64,000 nucleotides of DNA from Sphaerulina vaccinii (GCA_022570795.1 JAKUDP010000005.1:186001-250000), one strand, 5' to 3'. Numbered from the stretch's first letter, positions 1 to 11,142 are shown. The notes: generated by a model from the sequence alone, not told the origin. Translations and numbers: made by a program.

Positions 1-524
1 CCATCGCGAGTATCGCGGGCATCAGCCAACGACTACCTAGCATATGCTAATCTGTATGCAGTGCTGAAATGGCGTCAATCACGAAAGATCTGATATTCGA
101 AGGTCGACGCAGGTTGTAAGAATCCAGAGCGCGAAGCTCATGATGACGAGGCTTTGGAGTTCCGATTCCACACAACCATCTCGAGTCATCGGCATGCTCC
201 GGGCGAGTCCTCATGGTCTAGACGCAGTGCTTGATGGTTGATGAATGATGGGAGTCGAGTCTACGCCTTGCTTGCATGCCAGTCCGCCTCCGAACCAATG
301 CCTAGAAATTCCTACTGGAAGCTGTTGCCCACTTAAGCAATGGCTCTGGACGCAGTCATGGCATTACTCCCATGACACTTGATTGTACACAGCTCCAGAT
401 AACATTGCAAATGGTATGATGCGGAGGGGGAGGAGGTGTACGTGCTACAAGGCTAGTGTGGTGTTTTGAAACGCCAAGGTCATCTGCTCAACGCGTGTCT
501 GCCTCACCCAAAGTTGGCAATGGC
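1..524. other. Intergenic, upstream of SET gene
   Basis: No coding signal recognised. The open frame that runs into the SET gene begins with GTG near 456, so the first in-frame ATG (525) is the likely start and this stretch is flank or promoter. Confidence 0.5.
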
Positions 525-1652
525 ATGAGTTTCCCGTCTTCAACTTCTTGGGAGGTCCAGCAGATTGGAAATGCTGGACGAGGCGTGATCGCGACGCAGG
601 CTATTCCTCGGGGTACATTGGTGCATGAAAGTGGGCCCTCGGTGGTTCATGTTGTCTTCAAGCAATACAGCAAGGAAACATGTGCTCAATGTTTCCTCTG
701 GGATCGTGGTCGAGCTCTGCCGGTGCGCGAGGCTGACTTGGGAAAGGTCTTCTGCTCGACGGACTGTAGACAAGAATGGATGCAAGAGCACGGTGATGTT
801 GGCATCGAAGCATGGCGGTCGTTGACTGCCTTTGTGCGCGGCGGCAAAGGAGGCAAGAGCGATGGGCTCGATGAGCTGATGGCAGACGGGGCCAAGCCAT
901 GTACAAATGCCATTGGTGCAGCATGGCAGACTGCGAGTCGTGAAGCTGAGGCGATACACAAAAGCAGAACAGAGACAAATATATCGAAGCAGGAACGCAA
1001 GGATGTACAGGCGACATTGCGCAAGATCAGTCAAACGAAGGATCACGAGAAGCTCAGCTACTTCCTCTGTGGTGCTCTCTTCGACCGTCCTGCATCTTCT
1101 GGACAACGAGACGAGATACTCAATCTTGCTATGGACGATACGCCTTACAAGACTCAGCAGGAACTCGAAGATAGCTGCAATGCCTTTCTTCAGCTCACAT
1201 CGATCTTGCCTCTGGAACTGCTGCCACACCTGAGTCCGGAGCTCTGCCTCAACCTAGTGCGAGCCGACAATCATAACGCATTCGGCATTCGTGGAGGGGG
1301 TGAAGACAGTGAAGAGTATATGGGGTACGGTGTGTACCCATCTGCTTCTTACTTCAACCACTCTTGCGATGCCAACATACACAAGAAGCGCATCGGCAGA
1401 TCTTGGACGTTCTATGCTGCCAGAGACATACAGCCCGGCGAAGAGCTGTGCATCACCTATCTTGGCGGTGATGAGAAAGATCTCGATCTTGCTGGACGTC
1501 GCGGCAGGCTGGAAGACGTTTGGGGCTTTGTCTGTCATTGTACAAGGTGTAAGATTGAATCTGGATCTCGATCGCAATGTCATTTGAATACTGTAAGCCG
1601 TGTAGGTACAAGCTCTTCTCTTTCGGTTACCGACTTGAATCGAACGTCTTAG
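525..1652 (+). CDS. SET domain protein, SMYD/Set6-like lysine methyltransferase
   Basis: Single-exon 375-aa protein from the first in-frame ATG at 525; the frame is open a little further upstream but without an ATG. The N-terminus has the SET opening (GRGVIATQAIPRGTLV). A Cys-rich insert follows at about residues 52-80 (CAQC ... FCSTDC), placed like the MYND-type insert that splits SET in SMYD proteins. The SET core then resumes with FNHSCDANIHK near residue 278 and GEELCITYL, and a post-SET-like CHCTRC at about 336-341. The NHSCxxN motif lines the S-adenosylmethionine and lysine channel in this family, so methyltransferase activity is likely. The substrate cannot be read from sequence. The last 25 residues are low in recognisable content, so a small 3' intron is possible. 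Confidence 0.82.
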   Translation: MSFPSSTSWEVQQIGNAGRGVIATQAIPRGTLVHESGPSVVHVVFKQYSKETCAQCFLWDRGRALPVREADLGKVFCSTDCRQEWMQEHGDVGIEAWRSLTAFVRGGKGGKSDGLDELMADGAKPCTNAIGAAWQTASREAEAIHKSRTETNISKQERKDVQATLRKISQTKDHEKLSYFLCGALFDRPASSGQRDEILNLAMDDTPYKTQQELEDSCNAFLQLTSILPLELLPHLSPELCLNLVRADNHNAFGIRGGGEDSEEYMGYGVYPSASYFNHSCDANIHKKRIGRSWTFYAARDIQPGEELCITYLGGDEKDLDLAGRRGRLEDVWGFVCHCTRCKIESGSRSQCHLNTVSRVGTSSSLSVTDLNRTS

Positions 1653-2071
1653 CAGAGCCACTGATGCCAGGTACGAGTTATTTCAGTGATGTAGCTCGTC
1701 TCTTTGTACTGCTTACACGCTCCACAGTCCGCAACTACTGCAGTTCAGACCAAAGAAGCTCACCACAGCCTTACGGCTCAGGTCCTGCATCATTGGCACG
1801 GACTATCTGCAGAAGTGCATGCATCCCCATGGGCTTGCCAAGGAGAATGTTCTTGCCTGCAGGACTACTTCGCATCCGAAGTAATCGCGCTTACAATTAC
1901 CCCGGCTGCGACAGCACACTTAGCAGACCATCTCAATAGCTAATCTCGGCGAGACACACCAGTCCGGACAGTTCGGAATAGCTGACGAACTGTCCATTAC
2001 TTACATCTCGCGTGGGCGCAATCAGGCATCGTCCTTGAGATACAACTACAAAGAACAACCTAGGTGACACA
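1653..2071. other. Intergenic between SET and lipocalin-like genes
   Basis: Short stretches here are open in all three forward frames (about 1720-1940), but none has a family motif or a clear start. It may contain an unrecognised 3' exon of the SET gene. I see nothing I can support. Confidence 0.4.
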
Positions 2072-2841
2072 ATGTCAGCGATCTTCAACACAACCACGAT
2101 CGTAGCAGCCCTTGCTGGGACATATGCGCTGATCAACACGAGCTCGTACATTCTCCTACTACCAGCATAATGCAGCGACCGGTGACTGACTTGGCCACAG
2201 TACTCTCAATGGCGTCGCAGTTCCAGATCGCGCATATGGGGAAAAGCCTGTCGGCCTTCTAACAGTAAGATTGCGCTCATTAATCCTTTAGACCTCTCGC
2301 GTCTTCTAACTTATTATAGTATACGAGGTCTGGCTTCATGTCAGCTACCATTGCTGCAACTGAACCAGAGCTGCGTCCTTCGAACCTGAAGTTTCCATAT
2401 AACGAGACGGATCCTATCGAAGAATGGGCATTGGTTGGCCAGTAAGTGTCGCACTCCGATTCTCAGTATCCACTAAGATCGAGAGCAAAGAATGATGGAA
2501 CAGCTCCGCATATCGAGACACTTGCTAATATGAACACCAGACACACCCTCGCATACGCCGGACCGTGGACCGTCTCGCCAGACATTCCAGCCTCAGAAAC
2601 CTCGGGCCAGTTGATTCATGGACCTCTCTGGGTCGCAAATGTTCCCTCTTGGACTGGTTCCCAGCAACGCAGGAATTACAGCGTTTTCACCAGTACTTTT
2701 GATGATGGATATCCGCAGGGCACGAAGCTTTTGAGAATCAAATCTAGGAGAGACAATGGGAATGAGGGTGTGCTATGGTGGAGGCGTGTGGACGGAGAGG
2801 CTACGAAGGGTACCTGGAGAGAGAATCCACTTATCAATTGA
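2072..2841 (+). CDS. Lipocalin-like (Lipocalin_5) domain protein, 4 exons
   Basis: My splice model is exons 2072-2145, 2201-2264, 2320-2441 and 2541-2841, giving 186 aa. All introns are GT-AG (55, 55 and 99 bp) and all joins keep frame. The protein begins MSAIFNTTTIVAALAGTYAL, continues through LNGVAVPDRAYGEKPVGLLT, and has the diagnostic block HTLAYAGPWTV, then GQLIHGPLWVANVPSWTGSQ, then repeated short beta strands ending LLRIKSRR and VLWWRRV. This order (LxGTY, YGExPxGLLT, YAGPW, VPxWxGSxQ) is that of the Lipocalin_5 beta-barrel family, which in fungi includes small ligand-binding or dehydratase-like proteins near metabolic genes. The substrate is unknown. No pathway neighbours are evident. 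Confidence 0.75.
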
Positions 2842-3599
2842 CCTGTGTAGAGTATTGCTACAACACCTATACTGAACGATGAGCACAATAGATTGCATCT
2901 GTATCAAGCGGTCCCATAGAACACATCAAATTGCAATGATGGAAGAAGCTGACGAGAGCCAAAAGGCATTCTTCTTTTGCCTTCTTGCAGCTACTTCTAT
3001 AGAAGATCATTGCTTCTGTTATATCGAAGTGCAAAAGAAAAAGAAAGCTGCGAACAGACTGAGCTGATGAACTCCCGACGAGAGGCTCTGTGAAATGTTA
3101 GGGCGTGCTCAGCATATGAAATATTTGGATACCGAACTCTCAACCTTGAGATCTCTGTACGCCCGAAGGCCTTAAAAGTCTCACGCGCTAGCCACTGATG
3201 GGTCTCTGTTAGAGACTATTTGATGTAAGTCACTCGATGTGATGCGTCTTACATTGTGCCAGCCGGGATATCTCGGATGAGACTTTCACAATTGAATCGT
3301 GACAGCTTGTGATGAGTAAGCAGAAGTCATCATCGTTTATGTTAGCTCAATTCAATCGTGTGGCCTAGTCAAGTGGGGAAAAAGACTTCAATTTGACCAT
3401 GGCGCGGAACTTGTGGAGCTTTTACCACTTTTTGGCCACCCTGAGCGACGCCACCGTGCATCGTCGATCAGGTCAGGCACCCGACGAGCCTTTTGTTCAT
3501 TAGCAGCTGCTTACCCTTCGACTACGCAGCAACGGCGGAAAGTGTGATGCATCCGCTACGATGTCTGAAGTGCTAGAACTCAGGATCACACCTCGCTTT
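2842..3599. other. Intergenic
   Basis: 3' flank of the lipocalin-like gene and of the convergent secreted-protein gene. No motif, RNA gene or repeat recognised. Confidence 0.5.
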
Positions 3600-4113
3600 T
3601 CAGTTGCATTGTAGATCCGGGCTGCCCAGGCACCTAAGACTGAAACCTGGATCGATGCTACCCAAGTCTTGTAAATCTTTGATGTTCACAACCACAGCCT
3701 CACGCTTCTCGTGCTCGAATTGCATATATTTGAGGAACGGCGAGTTGGGCCATAGTCGTTCGTTCACGCCGGATCGCTGTCCATTGTGATTAGCAGTGTT
3801 TATGGTCCCCGCAGACGAGACATGGAGCTCACCTGAGCATCTCTTGGTACGATTTGAGGTTGACCTAGGAACATTGGCGGCAGGTAAGCGGATACCTTCG
3901 AAGTAGGGGAGCGCTCATGGTACTGACCGAACTCATCCTTGCCCCTAAATCCATTCCGTAGTCCACGTGAGCCATACCAAGGCTGCGTAGGGATCATCAA
4001 CTATTGAAGTCAGTCACATCTGCAATCCGGCAAATGATGTGTTGCCGTACTGGAGCAGAAGAAGCAAGTGTGGTGCAGCACGCCAGAATGGCTGCAGCGA
4101 TGATGGACTTCAT
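3600..4113 (-). CDS. Small predicted secreted protein, 3 exons (hypothetical)
   Basis: Not recognised. Minus-strand model: exon 1 4113-4051, exon 2 4000-3833, exon 3 3776-3600, giving 135 aa. Intron 1 (50 bp) has a textbook branch site TGACTGAC just before its AG. Intron 2 (56 bp) starts GTGAGC and carries CTAAT. The first 20 residues, MKSIIAAAILACCTTLASSA, are a clean signal peptide with an AxA-type cleavage site. The mature part is about 115 aa with only two cysteines, both near the C-terminus (SLRCLGSPDLQCN). Exon 3 stays open for 58 codons in the frame set by splicing, which supports the model. An alternative intron inside exon 2 (GTATCC...CTAG) would truncate the product. Size and secretion fit an effector-like or cell-surface protein, but that is inference. 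Confidence 0.55.
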
Positions 4114-4770
4114 GATAATGCTTGTGAATGGTTTATGAGTGAAAGAGAGATAGGTTGAAGTGGGCTCGTGTGCTGAGAGAGCCATCTTCGGGAAGTCATA
4201 TATGGCTCAGAGCTCTGCAGGTCCACAGGCCAAGAGTCCGAGACATCTTGTCACTCCAACTGCACTAACCCTCATGCTTCGATGGCTAAGCATTGTAAGG
4301 CCCGATTTGCGTAGAGCGGAAGATTCGTGTTTTGAGAGTACTGCTGATTCACGAGCTGAAGCCCAAGCTGTTCGTATTGCATAGGCCATAAACTAATGAA
4401 ACGCTGGAATTGGGACGTCAACTCGAACTCGGACTGTGATATTCGAGATCACGATATGTCTTGAAGAAGCGCAGTGCGCTTCGATGATACATTCTTGGTT
4501 GTTCGAAGCAACGACTGGAGTTGGGATCACGGATCTTGTACTTATAGCGGACGGCTCATCCAGCAGTAGGCATTTTCTCTCCGGGAAATCGAGTAATCGT
4601 TTTGATGATAGACGAATACGCCGATGTTATTGATCAGAAATGAAGCGACACGTTCTAGCGCGTCTCTAGCGCGATTCATGAGCTCTGACCACTGACATCA
4701 CGATCCTCTATCGCCTTTCGTTCATGACTCTGCAGAATATACACCTCAGTCCTGAGCATGGGAATACACA
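4114..4770. other. Divergent intergenic region / promoters
   Basis: Separates the minus-strand secreted-protein gene from the plus-strand RAD2 gene, so it should hold both promoters. No specific operator recognised. Confidence 0.5.
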
Positions 4771-7700
4771 ATGGGTGTGACGGGTCTGTGGCAGATCTTG
4801 CAGCCATGTGCTCGGCCCATCAAGATCGAGACGCTCAACCGTAAACGCCTGGCCGTCGATGCGTCCATCTGGATCTACCAGTTCCTCAAAGCTGTCCGCG
4901 ATAAAGAGGGAAACGCGCTGCGGAATTCACATGTCGTGGGATTCTTCCGTCGCATCTGCAAGCTACTGTTCTTTGGCATCAAGCCGGTGTTTGTCTTTGA
5001 TGGCGGTGCCCCAGCCTTGAAGAGACAGACTATTCGCGCTCGAAAGAGCCGGCGCGAAGGTCGTAGGGAGGATGCTGTACGAACGGCAGGGAAACTGTTA
5101 GCGGTCCAGATGCAGCGGGCTGCTGAAGAGGAAGATGAGCGGCGAAAGCGAGAAGAGCAGCAACAGCGAGGCTCAGCGAGGGACAACATTGAGGAGGAGG
5201 AAGTGCCTGATGAGGGTCTGGTGTACGTCGACGAGCTGAACATGTCAACTCAGGAGAGGCAGCAGAATCGCAAGTTCCGGAAGAAGGATGCATATCATCT
5301 ACCCGACCTGGACATGAGTATGAGCGAAATGGGTGGCCCAAACGATCCTCGTGTCATGTCGCTGGAAGACCTGCAAGCATATGCAGCACAGTTCAATACT
5401 GGAGAAGAGTTGACAGTGTACGACTTCAGCAAAATTGACTATGACAGCGCTTTCTTCATGAGTCTACCAGCTTCGGATAGGTACAATATCCTGAATGCCG
5501 CCAGACTGAGAAGTCGACTGAGAATGGGACACTCCAAGGAACAGCTAGATGTGATGTTTCCAGACCGCATGGCTTTCAGCAAGTTCCAGATTGAGCGTGT
5601 AGCAGAGAGGAACGACTTGACGCAGCGGCTCATGCACTTGAACGAAAGCGGCGGTGCTGAGTATGGAGGCAATCGAATTGTAGGTGAGAAGGGACGTGAG
5701 TACGTTCTTGTCAAGAACGATGGCGTGGAAGGTGGGTGGGCGCTTGGTGTCATTGACGATGAAGGCAAGGAAGAGAAGCCTATTGATCTCGATGCTCCTG
5801 CTCCTGTTAAGGGCGAAGACGAAGAGTGGGAAGACGATGTCGACTTCGAAGACGTGCCTGTGGAGGGACTAAACAGGCTCCCGAAGCAGAGAACAGGCAA
5901 CGAGGGAGCACTGGACGCGTTGCAAGAGCAGAGACGAGCACTATACAAGTCTAGAGGTGCGCGAGAACGAGCCATGGGTGACACCTTCAGGCGACCACCA
6001 CAGCGCAAGCGGAAGAAGAAGGCCACCAAGCAAGACGACAACTCTCTCTTTGTGCAGGAGAGTGACGAAGAAGTGGTCGAAGACGAGTGGAAAGAAGCTA
6101 CTGCTGATAAGGAGCTCTTTGGTGAGGACGAACAACATACTGATGATGAAGATCTACGAAAAGCCATCGCATTGTCCATGCAGAAAGACGGCAACGCAAG
6201 TGACCAGGACGGAGGTGATCCAGAGGATGATGACATGCTCGATGTCTTCCACCAATCTGTGATGGTGGAAGCACGACCTGTTCCCAAAGGCAGCGCTCGC
6301 GACATTGCACACATTCTCAACAAGCGTGCGCACAATGCTGCGCCTGATAGTCGCGAGATCACTTCTTTTGGTGTGCCCACACAAAAGGCTGACAGTAGCG
6401 ATGACGAAGACATGATGGATTTGCAAGCTGCGCTCGCCGAAAGTCGTAGGACAAAACGGAAGATGAGTCCTCCTCGTCGCCCTGCTCCATCAGCGTCCAA
6501 ACCGGCAGAGCCATCTACCAAGGACATCGCCAAGAAGGCTGGGTTTAGTGGTCCTTTACCTTTTGAGAAGCTTGATCTGGGCACATCTCTACTGGGTAGG
6601 AAGAAGATGCAGCAGCGGACCGAGGAAGCCGCTGGAGGCTTTGAGAATCCTGCACTTGGTGAGAAGAAGAAGCATGCAGAGCCTCTACCTCCATGGTTCT
6701 CTGGCGATGTTGAGAAGGACTTGCGTGCCCAGAAGGCAATTGAGGCAGATGATAGGGCGAAAGCGAGGGAGTTCGACAAGCAATTCCAATTTCAGGATCG
6801 AGGTGGGACCTTACGACGTGGAGTTACGAACGAGATCATCGACCTCGAGGCAGATGATGATGCGCCGAACAATAGAGATGTCATTGAACTTGACGCCGAA
6901 GATGGTACAAGTCCTGTTGGCAGCCAGCCGATGCTCGGTGATGTCGCTGATGAAATTCGCGCCAATCCTGTGGTGCCAGATGCGCCGGAAGAATTGTTCG
7001 AGGGCGGCCGTGCTGATGCACCTGTATCTCTGATCGGTCAGAAGGACGTAGAGGAACATGCTGCAGATCCAGCAACCGAACAGTCATCGACCGAGGAATC
7101 AAAAGACGAGCTTGATCCAAGACTTGCTGCAAAGAGAGCTCATGGCAAGACAGAAGCTGTTCAGTCTACACCAAGACTTCCGTTCACAGAAGAGTCAGAC
7201 GAGGAGGTCGATCCAAGACTAACATTGAAAGCTGCTGCCAAAGCAGAGCCATCCGCGCAGCCTGAAACTGTCAGCACGCCACCCATTGCCGCCACGAAGG
7301 AAAGCAATGTGGCACAGTCTGATGAAGACTTGCTTGAGTGGAGTGAAAGCGATCAAGAAGATACCACTGGGAAGGCAAATTCCTGGACCGCGATTCAAAG
7401 CTCCGTAACTCGAGATGAGCCAGGTGCTCGCGAGTCAAGGTCTCCTTCTATGGAGTTCGAGGATGTCGCACCCGGGAACCATACCGCGACTACCGAACCA
7501 GCAGTCGAGAGCTTCGCTGACATCGGCATTCCGGACGATGCAACATTTGAGAATCTGCCAGGTGTAGATGAAGAAATGGACGACGGTGCCTCTCGTCCCA
7601 GATACACGTCAGGTCTTGTAGCTCAGGAGACAATTCCAGAGGGCGATGATGAGTTTGACGACTTCTCAGACCCTGAGGACGCCGAGATGCTACGCAACCT

Positions 7701-8931
7701 GACCATCGAAGCTGAGGAACACGCGCGCTTCGCCAGTACACTAAACAACAAGCCTCAAGCCCAGAACATAGCAGAGTACGAGAAGGAACTCAAGCAACTT
7801 CGCAACCAACAGAAGAAGGATCGCCGAGATGCAGATGAAGTCACGCAGACTATGATACAAGAGTGTCAAGCTCTTCTGCGCCTCTTCGGCCTTCCATACA
7901 TAACAGCACCCATGGAAGCCGAAGCGCAATGCGCCGAGCTCGTTCATCTCGGCCTCGTCGACGGTATTGTCACCGACGATTCCGATTGTTTCCTCTTCGG
8001 TGGCACACGCATCTACAAGAATATGTTCAACCAAGCCAAATTCGTCGAATGCTATCTGACTTCTGACCTCGAGAAAGAGTTTGACCTTACTCGTCAGAAG
8101 CTCATCTCTGTAGCTAACCTGCTGGGAAGTGATTATACGGTAGGTGTGCCAGGAGTGGGACCCGTCACTGCTTTGGAGATCATCAGTGAGTTTCCAAATC
8201 TGGAAGAGTTCAGGGATTGGTGGACTGCTGTGCAAATGAACGAAAGACATAAGTCTGAAGACGCAGCAAATCCTTTCCGAAAGAAGTTTCGAAGGAATGC
8301 ATCCAAGTTGTTCTTGCCGCATGGGTTTCCCGATAAACGAGTTGAGATGGCATATCTGGAACCTGAAGTCGATGGCGACCCTCAGGCATTTCAATGGGGT
8401 GTGCCGGACTTGGACAAGTTGAGGTCTTTCTTGATGGCTACGATTGGCTGGACACAGGAGAGGACTGATGAGGTTCTAGTTCCTGTCATCAAGGATATGA
8501 ACCGGCGACTTGACGAGGGTACGCAGGCGAATATCACTGCATTCTTTGATGGAGGCGTGGGCATCGGCGCTGCAGGTGTGAACAGTAGGGGCGAAGCTTT
8601 TGCGCCGCGAAAGAGAGTCGATCCCAGCAAGAGAATGGGCACGGCGCTTACGAGAATGGCTGAGAAGGCCAAAGGAAGGAGGGGTGGCGCAGCACGGGCT
8701 GATGAAGCGGAGGAAGTTGAAGCCAGTGCCCAGAAGGGTCAAGCCGTGCAGACCGATGACGACAACGGTAGAAAGAGCAAAGCGGCGCCCAAGAAGCGTA
8801 AGAGTGCTGCAGCTGCGCAGCCAAGTGATGTTAGTGATGAAGATGAGAGCGACTTCATTGAACCAGCCAAGAAGAAACCTAAGAGGAAGGCGCCAGCGAA
8901 GCGGACTACGAGAAAGAAAGCTACGACTTGA
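4771..8931 (+). CDS. rad2: Rad2/XPG-family structure-specific DNA repair endonuclease
   Basis: Intronless 1386-aa protein, the size expected for XPG/Rad2/Rad13, the 3'-side nuclease of nucleotide excision repair. The start is certain: MGVTGLWQILQP opens the XPG N-domain (about 1-100), with metal-site Asp residues in LAVDASIWIYQF and VFVFDGG. A long acidic spacer follows. The XPG-I domain starts near residue 1033 (APMEAEAQCAELV, then VTDDSDCFLFGG) and runs into a helix-hairpin-helix (LLGSDYTVGVPGVGPVTA). Near 1251-1260, QANITAFF fits a PCNA-interacting box. Basic clusters at the end (KKKPKRKAPAKR) are likely nuclear signals. The spacer contains DLRKAIALSMQ at about 460, a good ubiquitin-interacting-motif match, and a second similar stretch, DLQAALAES. 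The 3' end converges on the Bfr2 gene. Confidence 0.96.
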   Translation: MGVTGLWQILQPCARPIKIETLNRKRLAVDASIWIYQFLKAVRDKEGNALRNSHVVGFFRRICKLLFFGIKPVFVFDGGAPALKRQTIRARKSRREGRREDAVRTAGKLLAVQMQRAAEEEDERRKREEQQQRGSARDNIEEEEVPDEGLVYVDELNMSTQERQQNRKFRKKDAYHLPDLDMSMSEMGGPNDPRVMSLEDLQAYAAQFNTGEELTVYDFSKIDYDSAFFMSLPASDRYNILNAARLRSRLRMGHSKEQLDVMFPDRMAFSKFQIERVAERNDLTQRLMHLNESGGAEYGGNRIVGEKGREYVLVKNDGVEGGWALGVIDDEGKEEKPIDLDAPAPVKGEDEEWEDDVDFEDVPVEGLNRLPKQRTGNEGALDALQEQRRALYKSRGARERAMGDTFRRPPQRKRKKKATKQDDNSLFVQESDEEVVEDEWKEATADKELFGEDEQHTDDEDLRKAIALSMQKDGNASDQDGGDPEDDDMLDVFHQSVMVEARPVPKGSARDIAHILNKRAHNAAPDSREITSFGVPTQKADSSDDEDMMDLQAALAESRRTKRKMSPPRRPAPSASKPAEPSTKDIAKKAGFSGPLPFEKLDLGTSLLGRKKMQQRTEEAAGGFENPALGEKKKHAEPLPPWFSGDVEKDLRAQKAIEADDRAKAREFDKQFQFQDRGGTLRRGVTNEIIDLEADDDAPNNRDVIELDAEDGTSPVGSQPMLGDVADEIRANPVVPDAPEELFEGGRADAPVSLIGQKDVEEHAADPATEQSSTEESKDELDPRLAAKRAHGKTEAVQSTPRLPFTEESDEEVDPRLTLKAAAKAEPSAQPETVSTPPIAATKESNVAQSDEDLLEWSESDQEDTTGKANSWTAIQSSVTRDEPGARESRSPSMEFEDVAPGNHTATTEPAVESFADIGIPDDATFENLPGVDEEMDDGASRPRYTSGLVAQETIPEGDDEFDDFSDPEDAEMLRNLTIEAEEHARFASTLNNKPQAQNIAEYEKELKQLRNQQKKDRRDADEVTQTMIQECQALLRLFGLPYITAPMEAEAQCAELVHLGLVDGIVTDDSDCFLFGGTRIYKNMFNQAKFVECYLTSDLEKEFDLTRQKLISVANLLGSDYTVGVPGVGPVTALEIISEFPNLEEFRDWWTAVQMNERHKSEDAANPFRKKFRRNASKLFLPHGFPDKRVEMAYLEPEVDGDPQAFQWGVPDLDKLRSFLMATIGWTQERTDEVLVPVIKDMNRRLDEGTQANITAFFDGGVGIGAAGVNSRGEAFAPRKRVDPSKRMGTALTRMAEKAKGRRGGAARADEAEEVEASAQKGQAVQTDDDNGRKSKAAPKKRKSAAAAQPSDVSDEDESDFIEPAKKKPKRKAPAKRTTRKKATT

Positions 8932-9228
8932 ATGATATATAAATGTAGAATCACAGAAGATAATGAATGTGAGAGGCATATGATGGTGCTTCAAACTGAA
9001 ACAATGTCAAAGTGTCAATGTTGGAATGCGTGTGAAAATCTCAAGCTTAGCACAGTAACACGTCCAAAGAACCCGTGCAAAGTTTCTCCGCCATGCAAGT
9101 CGTATTCTCGCATATCAGCGACCGCGACTACAAGGGCGCAGAGCCTTGAATTTTAGTGAGAGTGTGCAAATGCTGTGAATGCTCTGAGATATCTTGTTCG
9201 TAGTGGTAACGAATCTCATTCAGTCAGT

Positions 9229-10685
9229 CTACCTCCCAAACAACATAACCCCATCCTCAACAATCTCATCCTCCATGTCTTGCTCATCCTCATCATCCCT
9301 CTCACCCAACGCCACTCTCTGACCAAACAAACTCGAAAACAGCTCATCAGCCTGTCTCTCCCCCCAACCAGCTTTGTCCGTCTCGGGCGCCATGAAATTC
9401 TGCAACTTCTCATGCACAGTATATCTCAATTTTCTCCCCTTACTAGCTTTCGTATCAACATTCTTCTTCGTTTTATTATCTCTTCTCATTTGGAACCCAA
9501 CGTCGATTGCAGAAGCTGCTACCGAGTCTGCAGATTTCTGTTCGAGAAGTTCTTTGAGTAAAAGACCATAGAAGTCTGCGTCGTCGTAGATCTTTTCATC
9601 TTCGGTGATTCGTTGGGAGACTTGGAGGGGTGCGCAGGATCGTGGGGCGTGGGCGCGTTTTATGAGACGGGTTGAGTCGGACAGTTGTTGTTGAATTATG
9701 TCTACGATTGTGGTTTGCGCTGTTTGGTTGAGTCGGCCGGTCTGTGTTGTTGTGGCGGTTTGACCTTTGGCTTTATCTGACCATTTTTTCAGAGTAGCGT
9801 CGCGAGTTGGACGGCTTGCATATTCTTGTGTCTGAAAATGTGACCAGAGATCTTCGATTGGTGTAGAAGTGGTGTATGCGGTCCTCTTGCGTTTTGTCCC
9901 GGTCTTCGCTGCGGCCAGATGCTCGCGGAAAGTGGTTAGAGTGTCCCATAGATTGAAGGCTGCGGCCTCTGCAGCATCCAGTGCTTGCTGTGCAGCTTCT
10001 CTTTCGGCGTCCAGTTGTTCCACAGGCGTGCCGACAAGTGTGTTGGCTGCTACCAGCGACTTTTGCAGCTTCATTCTGGTGTTGAGGAGTGAGTCGAAAG
10101 TCTTCCTTTGCTTCTTTACTGCTCGACCCTTTTCGGCATCTAATCTGCCCGCCTCGGACAGTGTCGTCGATATGGCCTTGCGCTGCTCGTCTTTCCGAGC
10201 CGCTGCAAGTTCCTTCTTCGCAGCTGCTTCATCTTGACCAGCGTCTTCGTCGTCGCTCAAGTCCGTATCGTCTGTTGCTTGCTCTTCTTCAGCATCGCTG
10301 CCCTCATCGTCCTCGCTATCCATCTCCAGTCCGTCGTCCTCGCTGTCGACGTCGTCCTCGTCCTCATCATCGTCGCTATCGGCTTCGAGATGCGCTCTTG
10401 TCACTTTTGCACCTCGATACTGCGGACCCAGCGCAACCTCCCTAGGCTGGCGCAGACTACTCTTTCCCACCGTCGCGTAATGTTCGCGTCCAGCATTTTC
10501 ATCCTCGGATTCAGGTTCAGATTGGTCGTCGCTATCGTCGATTGGAATGTCTTCTTCGGGATCAAAGTCTGCGAAGAAGTGTTAGTAATGCGTCAGTCCA
10601 ATGATTAATGAGACATACCTTTGGCGCCGGTCTCCAGGAATTCGTCGAACTCGGCCGCACGATTTGTACCTCTATTGGGAGCCAT
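9229..10685 (-). CDS. bfr2: Bfr2/AATF (TRAUB domain) ribosome biogenesis protein
   Basis: Two exons, 10685-10619 and 10568-9229, with a 50-bp GTATGT intron, giving 468 aa. The first exon supplies MAPNRGTNRAAEFDEFLE, and the join restores an acidic segment (DFDPEEDIPIDDSDDQSE). An Asp/Glu-rich region follows, then a coiled-coil AATF/Che-1 region with Glu/Ala-rich helices. The C-terminal TRAUB domain has DADFYGLLLKELLEQK and VDTKASKGRKLRYTVHEKL, then the conserved FMAPE. Family members (yeast Bfr2, human AATF) are nucleolar and needed for early 40S/90S pre-ribosome processing, so the same role is expected. The gene is convergent with RAD2. The 5' exon is easy to miss because the frame has an internal ATG at 10470. 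Confidence 0.93.
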
Positions 10686-11142
10686 ACTTGTTATAATTGT
10701 GTAGACGATCGGACTGGGACGCAACTTTTCTGGATGTCGAACTCAAAAGTGGAGAACGGGAGGATACTCCCGCCGTCGATAGCAGGGGTATGATGTCGAT
10801 CTATGCAACAAGACGGGAATGCGACAATGTCCTGCTCCCACGTTGATGTCGGCGTGAAAAGAGATTCCAGCATAAGCTTGCGTACAAGAAGCGGCATGGC
10901 AGTGTGTGAATGACTCTGAGGTAAATAAGAGCTCTTAGGCCGCAACACCTCACGCGACTCAAGGTGAAAGAACGTGGGCAGCTAGACATACGGATTCGAG
11001 TCTCTCATACGTGCATCTACACATACACTTATCAAGAAGGTAGTAGCCAATCACTCCGCCAACAGTAAGTCGAACCAACAATACGAAATTGCGCACTCCT
11101 TGGAGCTTCACAAGCGCTCGCTATGAAGTGGATCACAGCCAA
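10686..11142. other. Intergenic between Bfr2 start and SNF2 stop
   Basis: Promoter/leader of the Bfr2 gene and 3' flank of the SNF2 gene, both on the minus strand. Nothing else recognised. Confidence 0.5.

Noticed and set aside
1700..1943. Possible extra 3' exon of the SET gene
   Set aside because: Three forward frames look partly protein-like (for example IIGTDYLQKCMHPHGLA), but no join or family match decides among them.
5439..6779. 446-codon minus-strand frame inside RAD2
   Set aside because: Ser-rich mirror of the acidic RAD2 spacer; no own motif or promoter.
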